DNA of 50,546 nt from a virus: IMG/VR virus record IMGVR_UViG_3300021180_000017, positions 1 to 50,546 of that record; one strand, 5' to 3'. The translations under genes were made by a program, and so were the position numbers. Below the pieces are notes generated by a model. The model had not been told where the DNA came from, did not search any database, and worked only from the letters and a program-made list of their open reading frames with translations. Shown piece after piece: positions 40,441 to 48,800 of this stretch. Each line of letters starts with the position of its first letter. The stretch's first letter is position 1.

Positions 40441-40620
40441 ATGGTTCCGAAGTGGTACAGACGTGCTAGGAGATTTATCCTCCAGCAACGTCAGACAGAA
40501 TTGCAGAAGGCAATTAAGAGATATCCGTTGTCAGAACGGTATCAGATGAGATGTGAAGAATTACTTTCAATTGAAACAGAACTCAAAGAACTCGAGGCGG
40601 AACTCGTATCTGCTTCATAA
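40441..40620 (+). CDS. 59-residue basic coiled-coil protein
   Basis: MVPKWYRRARRFILQQRQTE then LQKAIKRYPLSERYQMRCEE; AAGAGGTCATT upstream. Long helix with basic N-terminus and acidic heptads at the end. It overlaps endonuclease VII by 68 nt. Confidence 0.55.
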   Translation: MVPKWYRRARRFILQQRQTELQKAIKRYPLSERYQMRCEELLSIETELKELEAELVSAS

Positions 40621-40924
40621 GTACGGTATTACTGAAGATGATTACCAAGCATTATTTCAGAAACAAAGAGGATTGTGTGGATGCTGTGGGAGGCCTGCTT
40701 CCGTATTTAAACGAAGGTTCGCACTTGACCATGACCATTCGACAGGTGAGATCAGGGGATTACTCTGTTTATTTTGTAACAGATACGTCATCGGGAGATA
40801 TCGTAGACCCGATGGAATTACGCAATTACAAAAAGCAATAAAATACCTTAATAAAAAATATACCGGATGGTTCGTACCAAAAAGAAAGAAACGCCATGTA
40901 CGACGAAGAAGTAAACATAAATAG
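40553..40924 (+). CDS. Recombination endonuclease VII (HNH-type)
   Basis: A 123-residue protein, GTG start at 40553 (overlapping the previous gene by 68 nt). YGITEDDYQALFQKQRGLCG then CGRPA, LDHDHSTGEIRGLLCLFCN and the Cys pairs C..C...C..C match the T4 gp49 family: two zinc-binding CxxC and an HNH-like LDHDH. It resolves branched DNA before packaging, replacing T7 endonuclease I. The start codon is the least certain part. Confidence 0.88.
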   Translation: MKNYFQLKQNSKNSRRNSYLLHKYGITEDDYQALFQKQRGLCGCCGRPASVFKRRFALDHDHSTGEIRGLLCLFCNRYVIGRYRRPDGITQLQKAIKYLNKKYTGWFVPKRKKRHVRRRSKHK

Positions 40925-41042
40925 AATATACGACAGAATTGATGTCCAGAACGCCTTCAGCACCGGATTCTGGATTGGATGTATCTCGGCAGGTAGTATT
41001 GTCTTTCTTAGTTGTCTATTAGTAGGAATATACCTGACCTGA
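40896..41042 (+). CDS. 48-residue TM protein
   Basis: MYDEEVNINRIYDRIDVQNA then a membrane helix (FWIGCISAGSIVFLSCLLVG). It overlaps the end of endonuclease VII and the next gene. Unknown. Confidence 0.5.
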   Translation: MYDEEVNINRIYDRIDVQNAFSTGFWIGCISAGSIVFLSCLLVGIYLT

Positions 41043-41185
41043 CCGACTACGCTGCAGTTCTAGACGTATATACTTTGGAAGAACTCCTAGAACATAACGA
41101 CATAACTACCGAAGAATGTCTGGAATATCTCGTTGAAACAAGATTTGTCAAACTACCCGAAGTAGAGCCACTTGAATTTGAATGA
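41012..41185 (+). CDS. 57-residue acidic protein (TTG start)
   Basis: TTG 41012 gives MSISRNIPDLTDYAAVLDVY, then TLEELLEHNDITTEECLEYL and a Pro/Glu end. TDYAAVLDVYTLEELLE looks like a family signature of short phage proteins. A stop codon just upstream makes this the first possible start; CTG 41039 is an alternative. No clear ribosome site. Confidence 0.5.
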   Translation: MSISRNIPDLTDYAAVLDVYTLEELLEHNDITTEECLEYLVETRFVKLPEVEPLEFE

Positions 41186-41319
41186 AACACCCCAGTAATC
41201 GTAGAGAACGTATCTTAATCGCTAAAAAGAAAGCGACAAAGAAGGGAAACCACGATGACATTCGGCGGTCCGTTGTTGCAGAAGAACTCGAAGATGACAG
41301 TCAGATTCAGACCGATTGA
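41182..41319 (+). CDS. 45-residue basic protein
   Basis: MKHPSNRRERILIAKKKATK then KGNHDDIRRSVVAEELED; ATGA-coupled. Basic N-terminus and acidic end. Unknown. Confidence 0.5.
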   Translation: MKHPSNRRERILIAKKKATKKGNHDDIRRSVVAEELEDDSQIQTD

Positions 41320-41440
41320 GGACATCGAACCAATCCTTCGCACTCTCGGGTACATCCGCCCGAAAGAAACTATAATCGTAATTCCAAGTAATATCAAAAA
41401 AGAGGTAATCAGTCTAAGAGATGAAAATCACAGGAGGTAA
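41255..41440 (+). CDS. 61-residue hypothetical protein
   Basis: MTFGGPLLQKNSKMTVRFRP then IEDIEPILRTLGYIRPKE and IIVIPSNIKKEV; a second start at ATG 41294 is possible. It overlaps the neighbouring genes at both ends. Unknown. Confidence 0.5.
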   Translation: MTFGGPLLQKNSKMTVRFRPIEDIEPILRTLGYIRPKETIIVIPSNIKKEVISLRDENHRR

Positions 41441-41678
41441 ACGTGGCAATCACAATTACCCGAAAGAGAATGCCTGGGAAGACACCCCTGCTCAAGTTAA
41501 ACGACGAGAGGCACGCAACCGTGTCAGACGTCGAGCAGCAAAGGCAGGTCGTGTTCACAAGGGAGATCAACTCGAACTCGACCACGTCGGGTTCCACAGG
41601 AAAGGTTCTCTGGATCATGTCGCTGCTCGTGTTGTCAGCCGCCATGCTAATCGAATTAGACAACCGCCGAGACATTGA
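41421..41678 (+). CDS. HNH-like endonuclease/structural HNH protein
   Basis: An 85-residue protein. AQVKRREARNRVRRRAAKAG leads into KGDQLELDHVGFHRKGSLD and RVVSRHANRIRQPPR, the spacing of short phage HNH proteins of the form D.DH.......N.R......N. The first His of DH and the later His/Asn are present. A GTG frame (41443-41685) with a strong AGGAGG site crosses it and is probably a shadow. It may nick DNA or support packaging. Confidence 0.65.
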   Translation: MKITGGKRGNHNYPKENAWEDTPAQVKRREARNRVRRRAAKAGRVHKGDQLELDHVGFHRKGSLDHVAARVVSRHANRIRQPPRH

Positions 41679-41745
41679 TACTTAGGTAATACCAACCGAG
41701 CTCAAGAAAGAGCTCTAACGCCACTACGTGGCTAAGGAGAAGAAA

Positions 41746-41907
41746 ATGGAAAACATCCATACAGAAGAAATCATCGACGGTGTTCATGCCGAGTTCGATC
41801 CAGTCACAGGTGAATTCCTCGGCTACAAGAAGGCCGACGAGACCGAAGTCGTCGTCCAAGCCGATGCCGATCTGACTGGTACGCCAGAAGGCGAGACAAT
41901 TCACTGA
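41746..41907 (+). CDS. 53-residue acidic protein
   Basis: MENIHTEEIIDGVHAEFDPV then TGEFLGYKKADETEVVVQ; GGAGAAGAAA upstream. The leader (41700-41735) contains GAGCTC..GAGCTC and GCCAC..GTGGC hairpins. Very acidic. Unknown. Confidence 0.55.
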   Translation: MENIHTEEIIDGVHAEFDPVTGEFLGYKKADETEVVVQADADLTGTPEGETIH

Positions 41908-42090
41908 CAGTGGTTGGTGGAGATTTTGATCCGGCGGAGCCGGGGAATCTTAGAAGCCAATCTGAAGTGAAGAGGGAGCAGCCGCCCTTAAACTTTGGGA
42001 AACGGTACTCCCTCATTAAATCATAGGTGCACGATGTGTAGTCCTAGAACACTCAAACGAAGAAACCAAAGAAAAAGAAATAGGGAGAAA

Positions 42091-42612
42091 ATGTTTACTT
42101 CTGCAAATACAAACTGGATCGGTCCTTTAGGTGGTACTGTAACCATCCCTGCACCTCTGCCTTTACCTGAGTTGCAACATAACAAGAAGGGAAAACCCAT
42201 GGACGATTATTACGATCAGCCGACTGTCGAGAACCGTCGGTTAACTTACGCCCAGAACCGTATTCAGGAAATCTTCTACGAGAAGAACGTTGAATTACGG
42301 AAGCAGTTTCATGTCGATAACGACGACGCCCCCCGTACCGGCAAGGAACTCGTGAAGCGTATCGAGGACAAGAGATTCGTCCTGAAGACGGATGAGGAAC
42401 TCCAAGGCCATGTGTTTTGGTCTATCGTTGATTACTTCATCTGGCGTGATCCTGATGCGAAAATAGACCTGGAGGGATACGACATCGCATCCGAAGATCT
42501 TAAGGCTGCGAAGTCTTCCGCCTCGGATGCAGTGACGCTGTCGGTCAACGAGGATGCACTGAAGGCTATCGAAACCTTCTCGAATTGGACCTACAAGAAG
42601 TCCAAGAAGTAA
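42091..42612 (+). CDS. 173-residue hypothetical protein, last gene of the rightward unit
   Basis: ATG 42091 (MFTSANTNWIGPLGGTVTIP) has TAGGGAGAAA immediately before it; an upstream ATG (42034) in frame lacks a site. Body is charged and helical (TYAQNRIQEIFYEKNVELRK, HVFWSIVDYFIWRDPDAK). It ends just before the bidirectional terminator. Gap 41908-42090 holds an imperfect fold but no gene. Unknown function. Confidence 0.65.
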   Translation: MFTSANTNWIGPLGGTVTIPAPLPLPELQHNKKGKPMDDYYDQPTVENRRLTYAQNRIQEIFYEKNVELRKQFHVDNDDAPRTGKELVKRIEDKRFVLKTDEELQGHVFWSIVDYFIWRDPDAKIDLEGYDIASEDLKAAKSSASDAVTLSVNEDALKAIETFSNWTYKKSKK

Positions 42613-42635
42613 GAAGAGCATAAGCTCTCAAGAAT

Positions 42636-42673
42636 AAAGCCACCTTAGGGTTAAACCTAGGGTGGCTTTTTTT
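42636..42673. terminator. Bidirectional terminator between the two transcription units
   Basis: AAGCCACC and GGTGGCTT with inner TAGG/CCTA form a long stem, followed by seven Ts on the plus strand (42667-42673) and TTTATTC on the minus strand. It sits between the convergent ends of the rightward (42612) and leftward (42699) genes. Confidence 0.9.
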
Positions 42674-42698
42674 GTGCCTATATGAGATCGTGACAGGA

Positions 42699-43535
42699 TT
42701 ACTCTCCTGCGAAGTAATCTCCAGTGTCTTTTTCCATATATTTATGCATCTCCATGTATCGTGAATTGGCTTCTTCTTGTGTGTTATACGAAGGAAATCT
42801 CTCTATACCTTCTTGTTCGGCTCGAACTAATGCTTCACTTGGTGAAAGAATCTTACCTTCATAAACAGAAGGAAGTACGTACGTCTTATTATTTAAATCG
42901 TATGTATTTACGAAGAGTGTACTGCGACTTGGAGGAGAAATCGGATTATTCTGATCGTAATTATTTACACCACCTGTTCCGTATAAATTAGTAAGATGTC
43001 TCTGGTAGAGATCTTGTTCCTGTTGATTCAGTTTCATAGTATCTTTAGCTACAGTAAAATTAATATTACGAGTACCTAGTTCATCGGCTAATGGAGTATC
43101 ATAAGGTTTAGGTTGAGCAAGTGTATTCTTCTCGGTCAACCAATGGTTATAACTCTCACCATTCAAAGGATTAGGATGTTCCATAATGAACTGGAGTTTA
43201 TCTGCGGAGAAGTTCTGGGATAGATAAGACGAAGCCTTACTTATGAATGACTCGTCCCGTCTGTCTTCTACGTCAGGTACAGTCGGTTGGTTCTTCTCGT
43301 ATAACTTCTGACGTTGTTCTGGAGTGCTATAATCTACTGCATTGCCTTTGTCATCGATAATAACGTTAGGATCTTCCTGACCTGACTTTTGGCCTTGGAG
43401 TGTCCTGGGGGACATCTCGTTCTTATCTTTAGTCTCAGGAGGTTCTCTGATGTTATCATCCATAGCTACATACGGCTGGGAAGCCATATGGAACGCATCT
43501 TCGTAGTAATCTCCCTTACTCGTTCCGATACTCAT
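42699..43535 (-). CDS. Virion-associated protein, last gene of the late unit
   Basis: A 278-residue protein. The C-terminus STLFVNTYDLNNKTYVLPSV then ILSPSEALVRAEQEG and a YNTQEEANSRYMEMHKY end matches a domain often found in phage internal or core virion proteins. The N-terminus is polar and disordered. ATGA-coupled to the gp15-like gene, so likely co-assembled with the ejected core. Confidence 0.7.
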   Translation of the reverse strand: MSIGTSKGDYYEDAFHMASQPYVAMDDNIREPPETKDKNEMSPRTLQGQKSGQEDPNVIIDDKGNAVDYSTPEQRQKLYEKNQPTVPDVEDRRDESFISKASSYLSQNFSADKLQFIMEHPNPLNGESYNHWLTEKNTLAQPKPYDTPLADELGTRNINFTVAKDTMKLNQQEQDLYQRHLTNLYGTGGVNNYDQNNPISPPSRSTLFVNTYDLNNKTYVLPSVYEGKILSPSEALVRAEQEGIERFPSYNTQEEANSRYMEMHKYMEKDTGDYFAGE

Positions 43536-45817
43536 GGGATACCAAACGTCGGTGAACCACCAATGTTACCAGCCCCGGCAGGACGTTCTTTACTTCGTCC
43601 TTCCTCTGCAGGAGGTGTGAATTTCAGTCCGGTCTTTCCTTCAAGATTTTGTCTGCTTGTGGCTATCGCCTTCAACATCTGCTGAGACGCAATGCTAGTC
43701 ATACCTGAGTGTTCTAAGACACCAATCAAATACGAGTTGACGTCTCCGCCGAATTCCTTCTGGACTCCTGCTAATTGTTTAATCCCGACATTCATATCAT
43801 CAAGATGGTGTTTCACGCTAGACAGATATGTCTGTTCGATAGGTGTGGCAGCCCTGGTGACTTCTCTATTCTTTCCGTCGAGGAGTAACACACGAGGTCC
43901 TTTCTCATCGTTGTCCCACCCGAGATGGATCTCACCTAACTTGGCTGTAGTATTCGGAAGGGCCTGTCCTTGGAGAATGTCATTCACAGAATGGATAGTC
44001 TCGGAGAATATCTTCTGTCCGAATTCATACTCCAGAAGATCCTTGTAATTCTTCTGAATATTAGGATCTTGAGTTTCCTTCACACCCTTGACTACAGCAG
44101 GGTTGGTAAAGACGTTGAAGATACTCTCCCGTCCTGGGATCTTCCTGTTCTGACTGTCCCAGACGTCTAACTCGAAGTTAGACAACGTCCCTCTGTTACG
44201 TGGATTGAAGAAATACTCTGCGATGTTTTTCTTGCCTTCAAGTTCTTCTTTGTTCTTCGCGGGCGTAGCCAGAAGATTGATGTTGTCTAACAATCTATCG
44301 AAATACCTAGTCTCAGGAGGAACAGGCCTACCGTCAGAAGTCACCCTGCCATCCTTGGCGTCTGCGACGTCATCCTTAAACGACGGGACGGGTTGTCCCG
44401 GGATAGGACCGGCAGCGGCGGCTATAGTCTTGTTAGCCAGAAGATTCTTAAACACGACGTCGACATCAGCCTTCAAAGCCTGGGTAGTGACGAGGTTAGT
44501 CCAGTTAGGACCTGTATGGGTGTTCATCCAGTCAATCATATTCAACTGTTTATTGGCAGGATCGGTGATGACTGCATTATCGAGATCGGCCCGAACACGT
44601 TGGTTGACTGTCGCCGTAAAGACGGCAGTTCCGGTCTTGTCGTTAGTGATACTGTCTTTTACGACATCATACCGACGAAGAAGGTTAGTCTTCAACGCGT
44701 TGAATTTCTCACTCCCCATCGCGGCTTCGTAAGAGGTAGTCGCTATACTTCCGTCTGACTTCTTGTAACGAAGAGGTTGTTGCCCCATCGCTATCAACCG
44801 ACTTTCCATCTCAGCCCGTTGGGCTGCGATATTCAAGGCAGCCGCTTGCATCTTCGAACTATCAATTCTTCCGCCGACTCCTACGGCCTTGTCGTTGACC
44901 ATCTTCTCTATCTGGGCAGGAGTATCCACGTTGGCTCTCATGCTGGCGGCAGACCAGGCGGCGTTGACTTCGCTCTCACCCTTCAAAGTGAAGGCTTTTT
45001 CTAATTTACGACCGACTTGTTCGTCTGAATTCTTATCGAGTGTCAATCCCTGCTCGATCTCACCAATCTTATACGTATTGCTTTTGACGGCGTTGATCCA
45101 CTTCAACGCACCTGCGGTATCCCCTGTGGATTGGAAGTGGGCGATGGCATCGACGGCACCGGGGGTTCCCGCTGCGTTAGCCGACATGAGTTCCTTCAAA
45201 ACCATATCTGGAAACTTCTGAGCAGCAGTCCTGCCGGCGTTGATGTCTTGCATCAGGTTGGTGATGTACTCCTTAGCAGGATTAATCCCAGTAATATGAT
45301 GGATTTCCTCGTCGATGTAATCTCTATAGCCGGGATATTTCGTTCGAAGATTCTTCGCAAGGGCAGTCAGCTGAGCGGTATAGTACGTATCGTTGATCTT
45401 ACCGCCATCTCTGGCGTTAGATATAGTCTGGATACGACTTATCCCGTCGTCTACTCCGTCAGGTATATCAGCCTGGGCGTTGGCATCCATTAGACTCTTC
45501 TGGTCAGGAGTGATCCTCACGGATTGTCCTGCGGCACCCACAGTCTGTACCGGCTGGGGGATGACAGACGGATCAGGAGTCTGTGTCTTCAATATCTGTG
45601 TGAAGATATCTTGGATGGCGTCGGAACCCTCTGCGGCTTCGTTCTTAGCACTCGTCTTGACAAACTTATCGGCTATCTCGGCCAATCCACCTACGGCTTC
45701 TCCGATGGCTTTACCCACGAATTCACCACGTTGATTGGCAGCCGGGGCTGTCGCACTCTTGCTGTAGTTTAGATAGTTAGGATCTTGTCCGGGTTGTTCA
45801 GGGTTAAATACTGCCAT
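43532..45817 (-). CDS. Internal virion protein, gp15-like
   Basis: A 761-residue protein from ATG 45817, overlapping the gp16-like stop (TGATG); a GTG one codon upstream is also in frame. Length and helical, Ala/Lys/Gln-rich composition match T7 gp15 (747). N-terminus MAVFNPEQPGQDPNYLNYSK; then GKAIGEAVGGLAEIADKFVK. It should form part of the ejectosome that crosses the periplasm. Confidence 0.75.
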   Translation of the reverse strand: MAVFNPEQPGQDPNYLNYSKSATAPAANQRGEFVGKAIGEAVGGLAEIADKFVKTSAKNEAAEGSDAIQDIFTQILKTQTPDPSVIPQPVQTVGAAGQSVRITPDQKSLMDANAQADIPDGVDDGISRIQTISNARDGGKINDTYYTAQLTALAKNLRTKYPGYRDYIDEEIHHITGINPAKEYITNLMQDINAGRTAAQKFPDMVLKELMSANAAGTPGAVDAIAHFQSTGDTAGALKWINAVKSNTYKIGEIEQGLTLDKNSDEQVGRKLEKAFTLKGESEVNAAWSAASMRANVDTPAQIEKMVNDKAVGVGGRIDSSKMQAAALNIAAQRAEMESRLIAMGQQPLRYKKSDGSIATTSYEAAMGSEKFNALKTNLLRRYDVVKDSITNDKTGTAVFTATVNQRVRADLDNAVITDPANKQLNMIDWMNTHTGPNWTNLVTTQALKADVDVVFKNLLANKTIAAAAGPIPGQPVPSFKDDVADAKDGRVTSDGRPVPPETRYFDRLLDNINLLATPAKNKEELEGKKNIAEYFFNPRNRGTLSNFELDVWDSQNRKIPGRESIFNVFTNPAVVKGVKETQDPNIQKNYKDLLEYEFGQKIFSETIHSVNDILQGQALPNTTAKLGEIHLGWDNDEKGPRVLLLDGKNREVTRAATPIEQTYLSSVKHHLDDMNVGIKQLAGVQKEFGGDVNSYLIGVLEHSGMTSIASQQMLKAIATSRQNLEGKTGLKFTPPAEEGRSKERPAGAGNIGGSPTFGIP

Positions 45818-48800
45818 CACTGTTTCCTATAGTCATTCAATCGTGCTTGATTTTTAAACGTCTCGAGGTATTGTTCTTTCCGATCGGTCGGAACATCCTT
45901 GAGATAGAAGTCAAAGTCAGCTCTCTCTATCCGACTCTCCCAGTTTTTACTGGCGATGGATATCGCCTGGGCTTTCAACTCATCGGGATATCCAGTGACA
46001 TCTAGATAATAAAAAGCACGATTCCAATACTGATGAGCAGACTCACGATCATTATCTTCTGCAGCCTGGATGCCTCTGTGGATTTCTTCAATGAATTTTT
46101 GTAAGGCATACTTCTGGCTTTCCTTCCTAGCTTTTACGATATTACCCTTAGCGTAGATGTCGTCCTGTTCCTGCGGGGACAAACCAGTCAATGTCATGAA
46201 GATACTCTCAGGTTTAGCTACGTCTGTGATATACCCTTCGTTCTTAGCTAGGAGTTTACCTGTGTTCATAGCCACCCATAACTTCCAAAAGGCGTTGACA
46301 GAAGATATCTCCTTCGCCATATCTACGATATCATCTGACTTAAGAGCGAAGCGAGCATCACTTGAGTCTCGTTTAAGGAAAGACCACAATGCTTTTGTAG
46401 CTCCATCTGCAGACACGATGGTGTTTGCGAACGAAGATACTGAAGCACCTCCGAGTATACGCCACCACGCTCCATCGGATCGCAGGGCTTCTCTGAGTGA
46501 GGTAAATCCTTGAGCTCCATACCTGTCTCCAATGTTATAAAATTTACCCTTCTGGAGTGAACCCTCTCCAGTGACGAGTGCCGTGATTATACTCGGTATA
46601 CCTTCCATAAGTAAAGAAGAAACGAAGTTATCTCCCATGACATACCCGTGGTCGATGGCGGCCTCTCTGATGTCTGTACTGATAGGCAGGCCAGTCAACC
46701 CGAAGGCACACGGAACGCCGTATAACCCTGAGTACATACCGAACAACCTAAGACGAGCCATCGCTCTATCCCAGGGTGTCTCTCCTATCCGTTTGCTGAG
46801 AAATAGTTCAGCCAGACGTAACTGGTAAGACAAGAACTGTGTAGTTACGGATAGAACTCCACCGTGAAGGACTGACGAAGAGGCTCTAGACATGTTAGTC
46901 GTTAGAAGATCTGCCTCTTGAAGGATTTTATTCCGATCAGCCTGTGTGAGTAATCCTGTAGGATTTTCCTCTCGGAATTTCCTGAACGCAGTATACCAGG
47001 CTGTCAGACGGGTCGATTTCTCTCCTTCTTTGAAGAATACCTGACCGGCAGAAAGAAAATTATCGAAATCATTCTTGATAAACTTATGGTTGAAGAAGTC
47101 ATCCTTGATGGCGTACTCGCCTCCTACATGTTCAAAGCCTGTCTTGGCGAGTTCCTTCCTGGCTTCCAGCCATTCTCCTGGTTTGAAATTACTTCCTATA
47201 TTTAACTTCGTGGCGTACTCATCTAACGCCCGAAGAATTTCTTCATGTCCGGCGTATCTACTCCATTGATGGAGAAGCATCCCGAACATACCGACCGTAC
47301 CATGTTGTGGTTCCAAAGCCCATATCGTTGCATGTGTCTGTGCTTGGACGAGAATCTGAGGGATGTTGAACAACCCTAATTTCTCGTTGAAGACAACGCT
47401 CCGCATCCAAGTAATGGGCTCTTTCACATTCATCAATAGACGTGTCGGAACTATCACTAAGTCTTTGGTAGATCTGATTTCTGACAACCTCTTAGCCTCA
47501 GTCGGACCGAAACGGACGTACGTCGCATCGACTAGCTGTTGGGCAATCCCGTGCATGAAGTTATCGAATTTGTTCGGAACTCCTATGAACTGTTGGATCT
47601 TATACCTGTTAGACATCAGGTTGTGTTGGATGTCTGTCGGTGTTCCTGACTTGAATTCAGGGTTGTTGAAGTGGTAGAACGGGGAAGACCTTATGTCTGA
47701 AAAGGCCTCTCCTGCATTCTTGAAGTAAGGTTCTGCTTCTCTAAGCCAGTGTTCGACGGCATAGATCTTATAGTCATCCATGAAAAACGACTTCATCGCT
47801 CTATTCAACGCCCGTTGCATCGTAGGCATCGCAGCGACGAGTTGTGCAGGTTCGTAGGCATACAAGGGATTCCCCTTCGTGCCGGTGTCTTTCAAAGTCT
47901 TAAGACCGAAGGAGTCTCTTTCTTTCGTGTAAGCAACCTGGTACTGACGGGCAAGACTGCCATGTCTGGTACCATCCCTCCAAGTTCCTTGGTATCTTTG
48001 TTCAAGACTGGTGTCTAAGTCGTATATACTCTTCCCACGAGGTACGACGTAGAACGGTTCATCGACAGAAAGACGAGGAGGTAAGATATTTCCATCTGGA
48101 CCACGTCCTGGTTTAAACCAAGAATGGACTTCATCGAAGGACATCATCAGGTTAGTCCTGGTGTAATCCCGTGCTTCAGCCAGACGGTCTTCTTTGATAA
48201 GTTTACGTACAGTATCCAACTTAAGACCGATATCTCTGCCCATGGCACGGTTATCGACGGGCATCACCGTAGTATCGCCTTCGTAATGGTCGATGACTTT
48301 ATTTCCGATGATATCTCTCTTAACCCTGGCTTGCTTCAGATAGTGTTCGTAGTCATACTCGAAGTGACCCCCGCCACGTCGGTTAACCTGTTGGTATGAA
48401 ATGGGTTTGCTGTCTATCGCATCAGAAAGGATGTACTGGATACGTTCGTCTCCGATGTTGGCAAATCCCTTTAACGGACGAAGTTCAGGATCATACACCT
48501 CAACGACTTTGTATTTACCTGAAGCAACACCGTCGATCCATCTCTTACGAAGAAGAGGTGGAATGTTAGTTCCTGCCAAGGAATACACACGACTGGCCTT
48601 GCCGGAAGAACTATCCATCACGACGATACTTCCGTCACCGCCTGGAAAATCCTTTCGATTTACTCCGTCGAAGTAAGGAGATACAACACGAGTCCCAAGA
48701 TTAGTATAGGTAACAGCGTGTTGTTCAGTACCGAGACGAGCTTTATTGCGATATTCTGCGATATTAGTAAGGACTCGATGAAATTCATCTAACTCAACCT

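Noticed and set aside
41443-41685. GTG-started 80-residue TM ORF with AGGAGG
   Set aside because: It overlaps the HNH-like gene in another frame; the AGGAGG encodes the Gly-Gly of that protein. The HNH frame has recognisable conserved residues.
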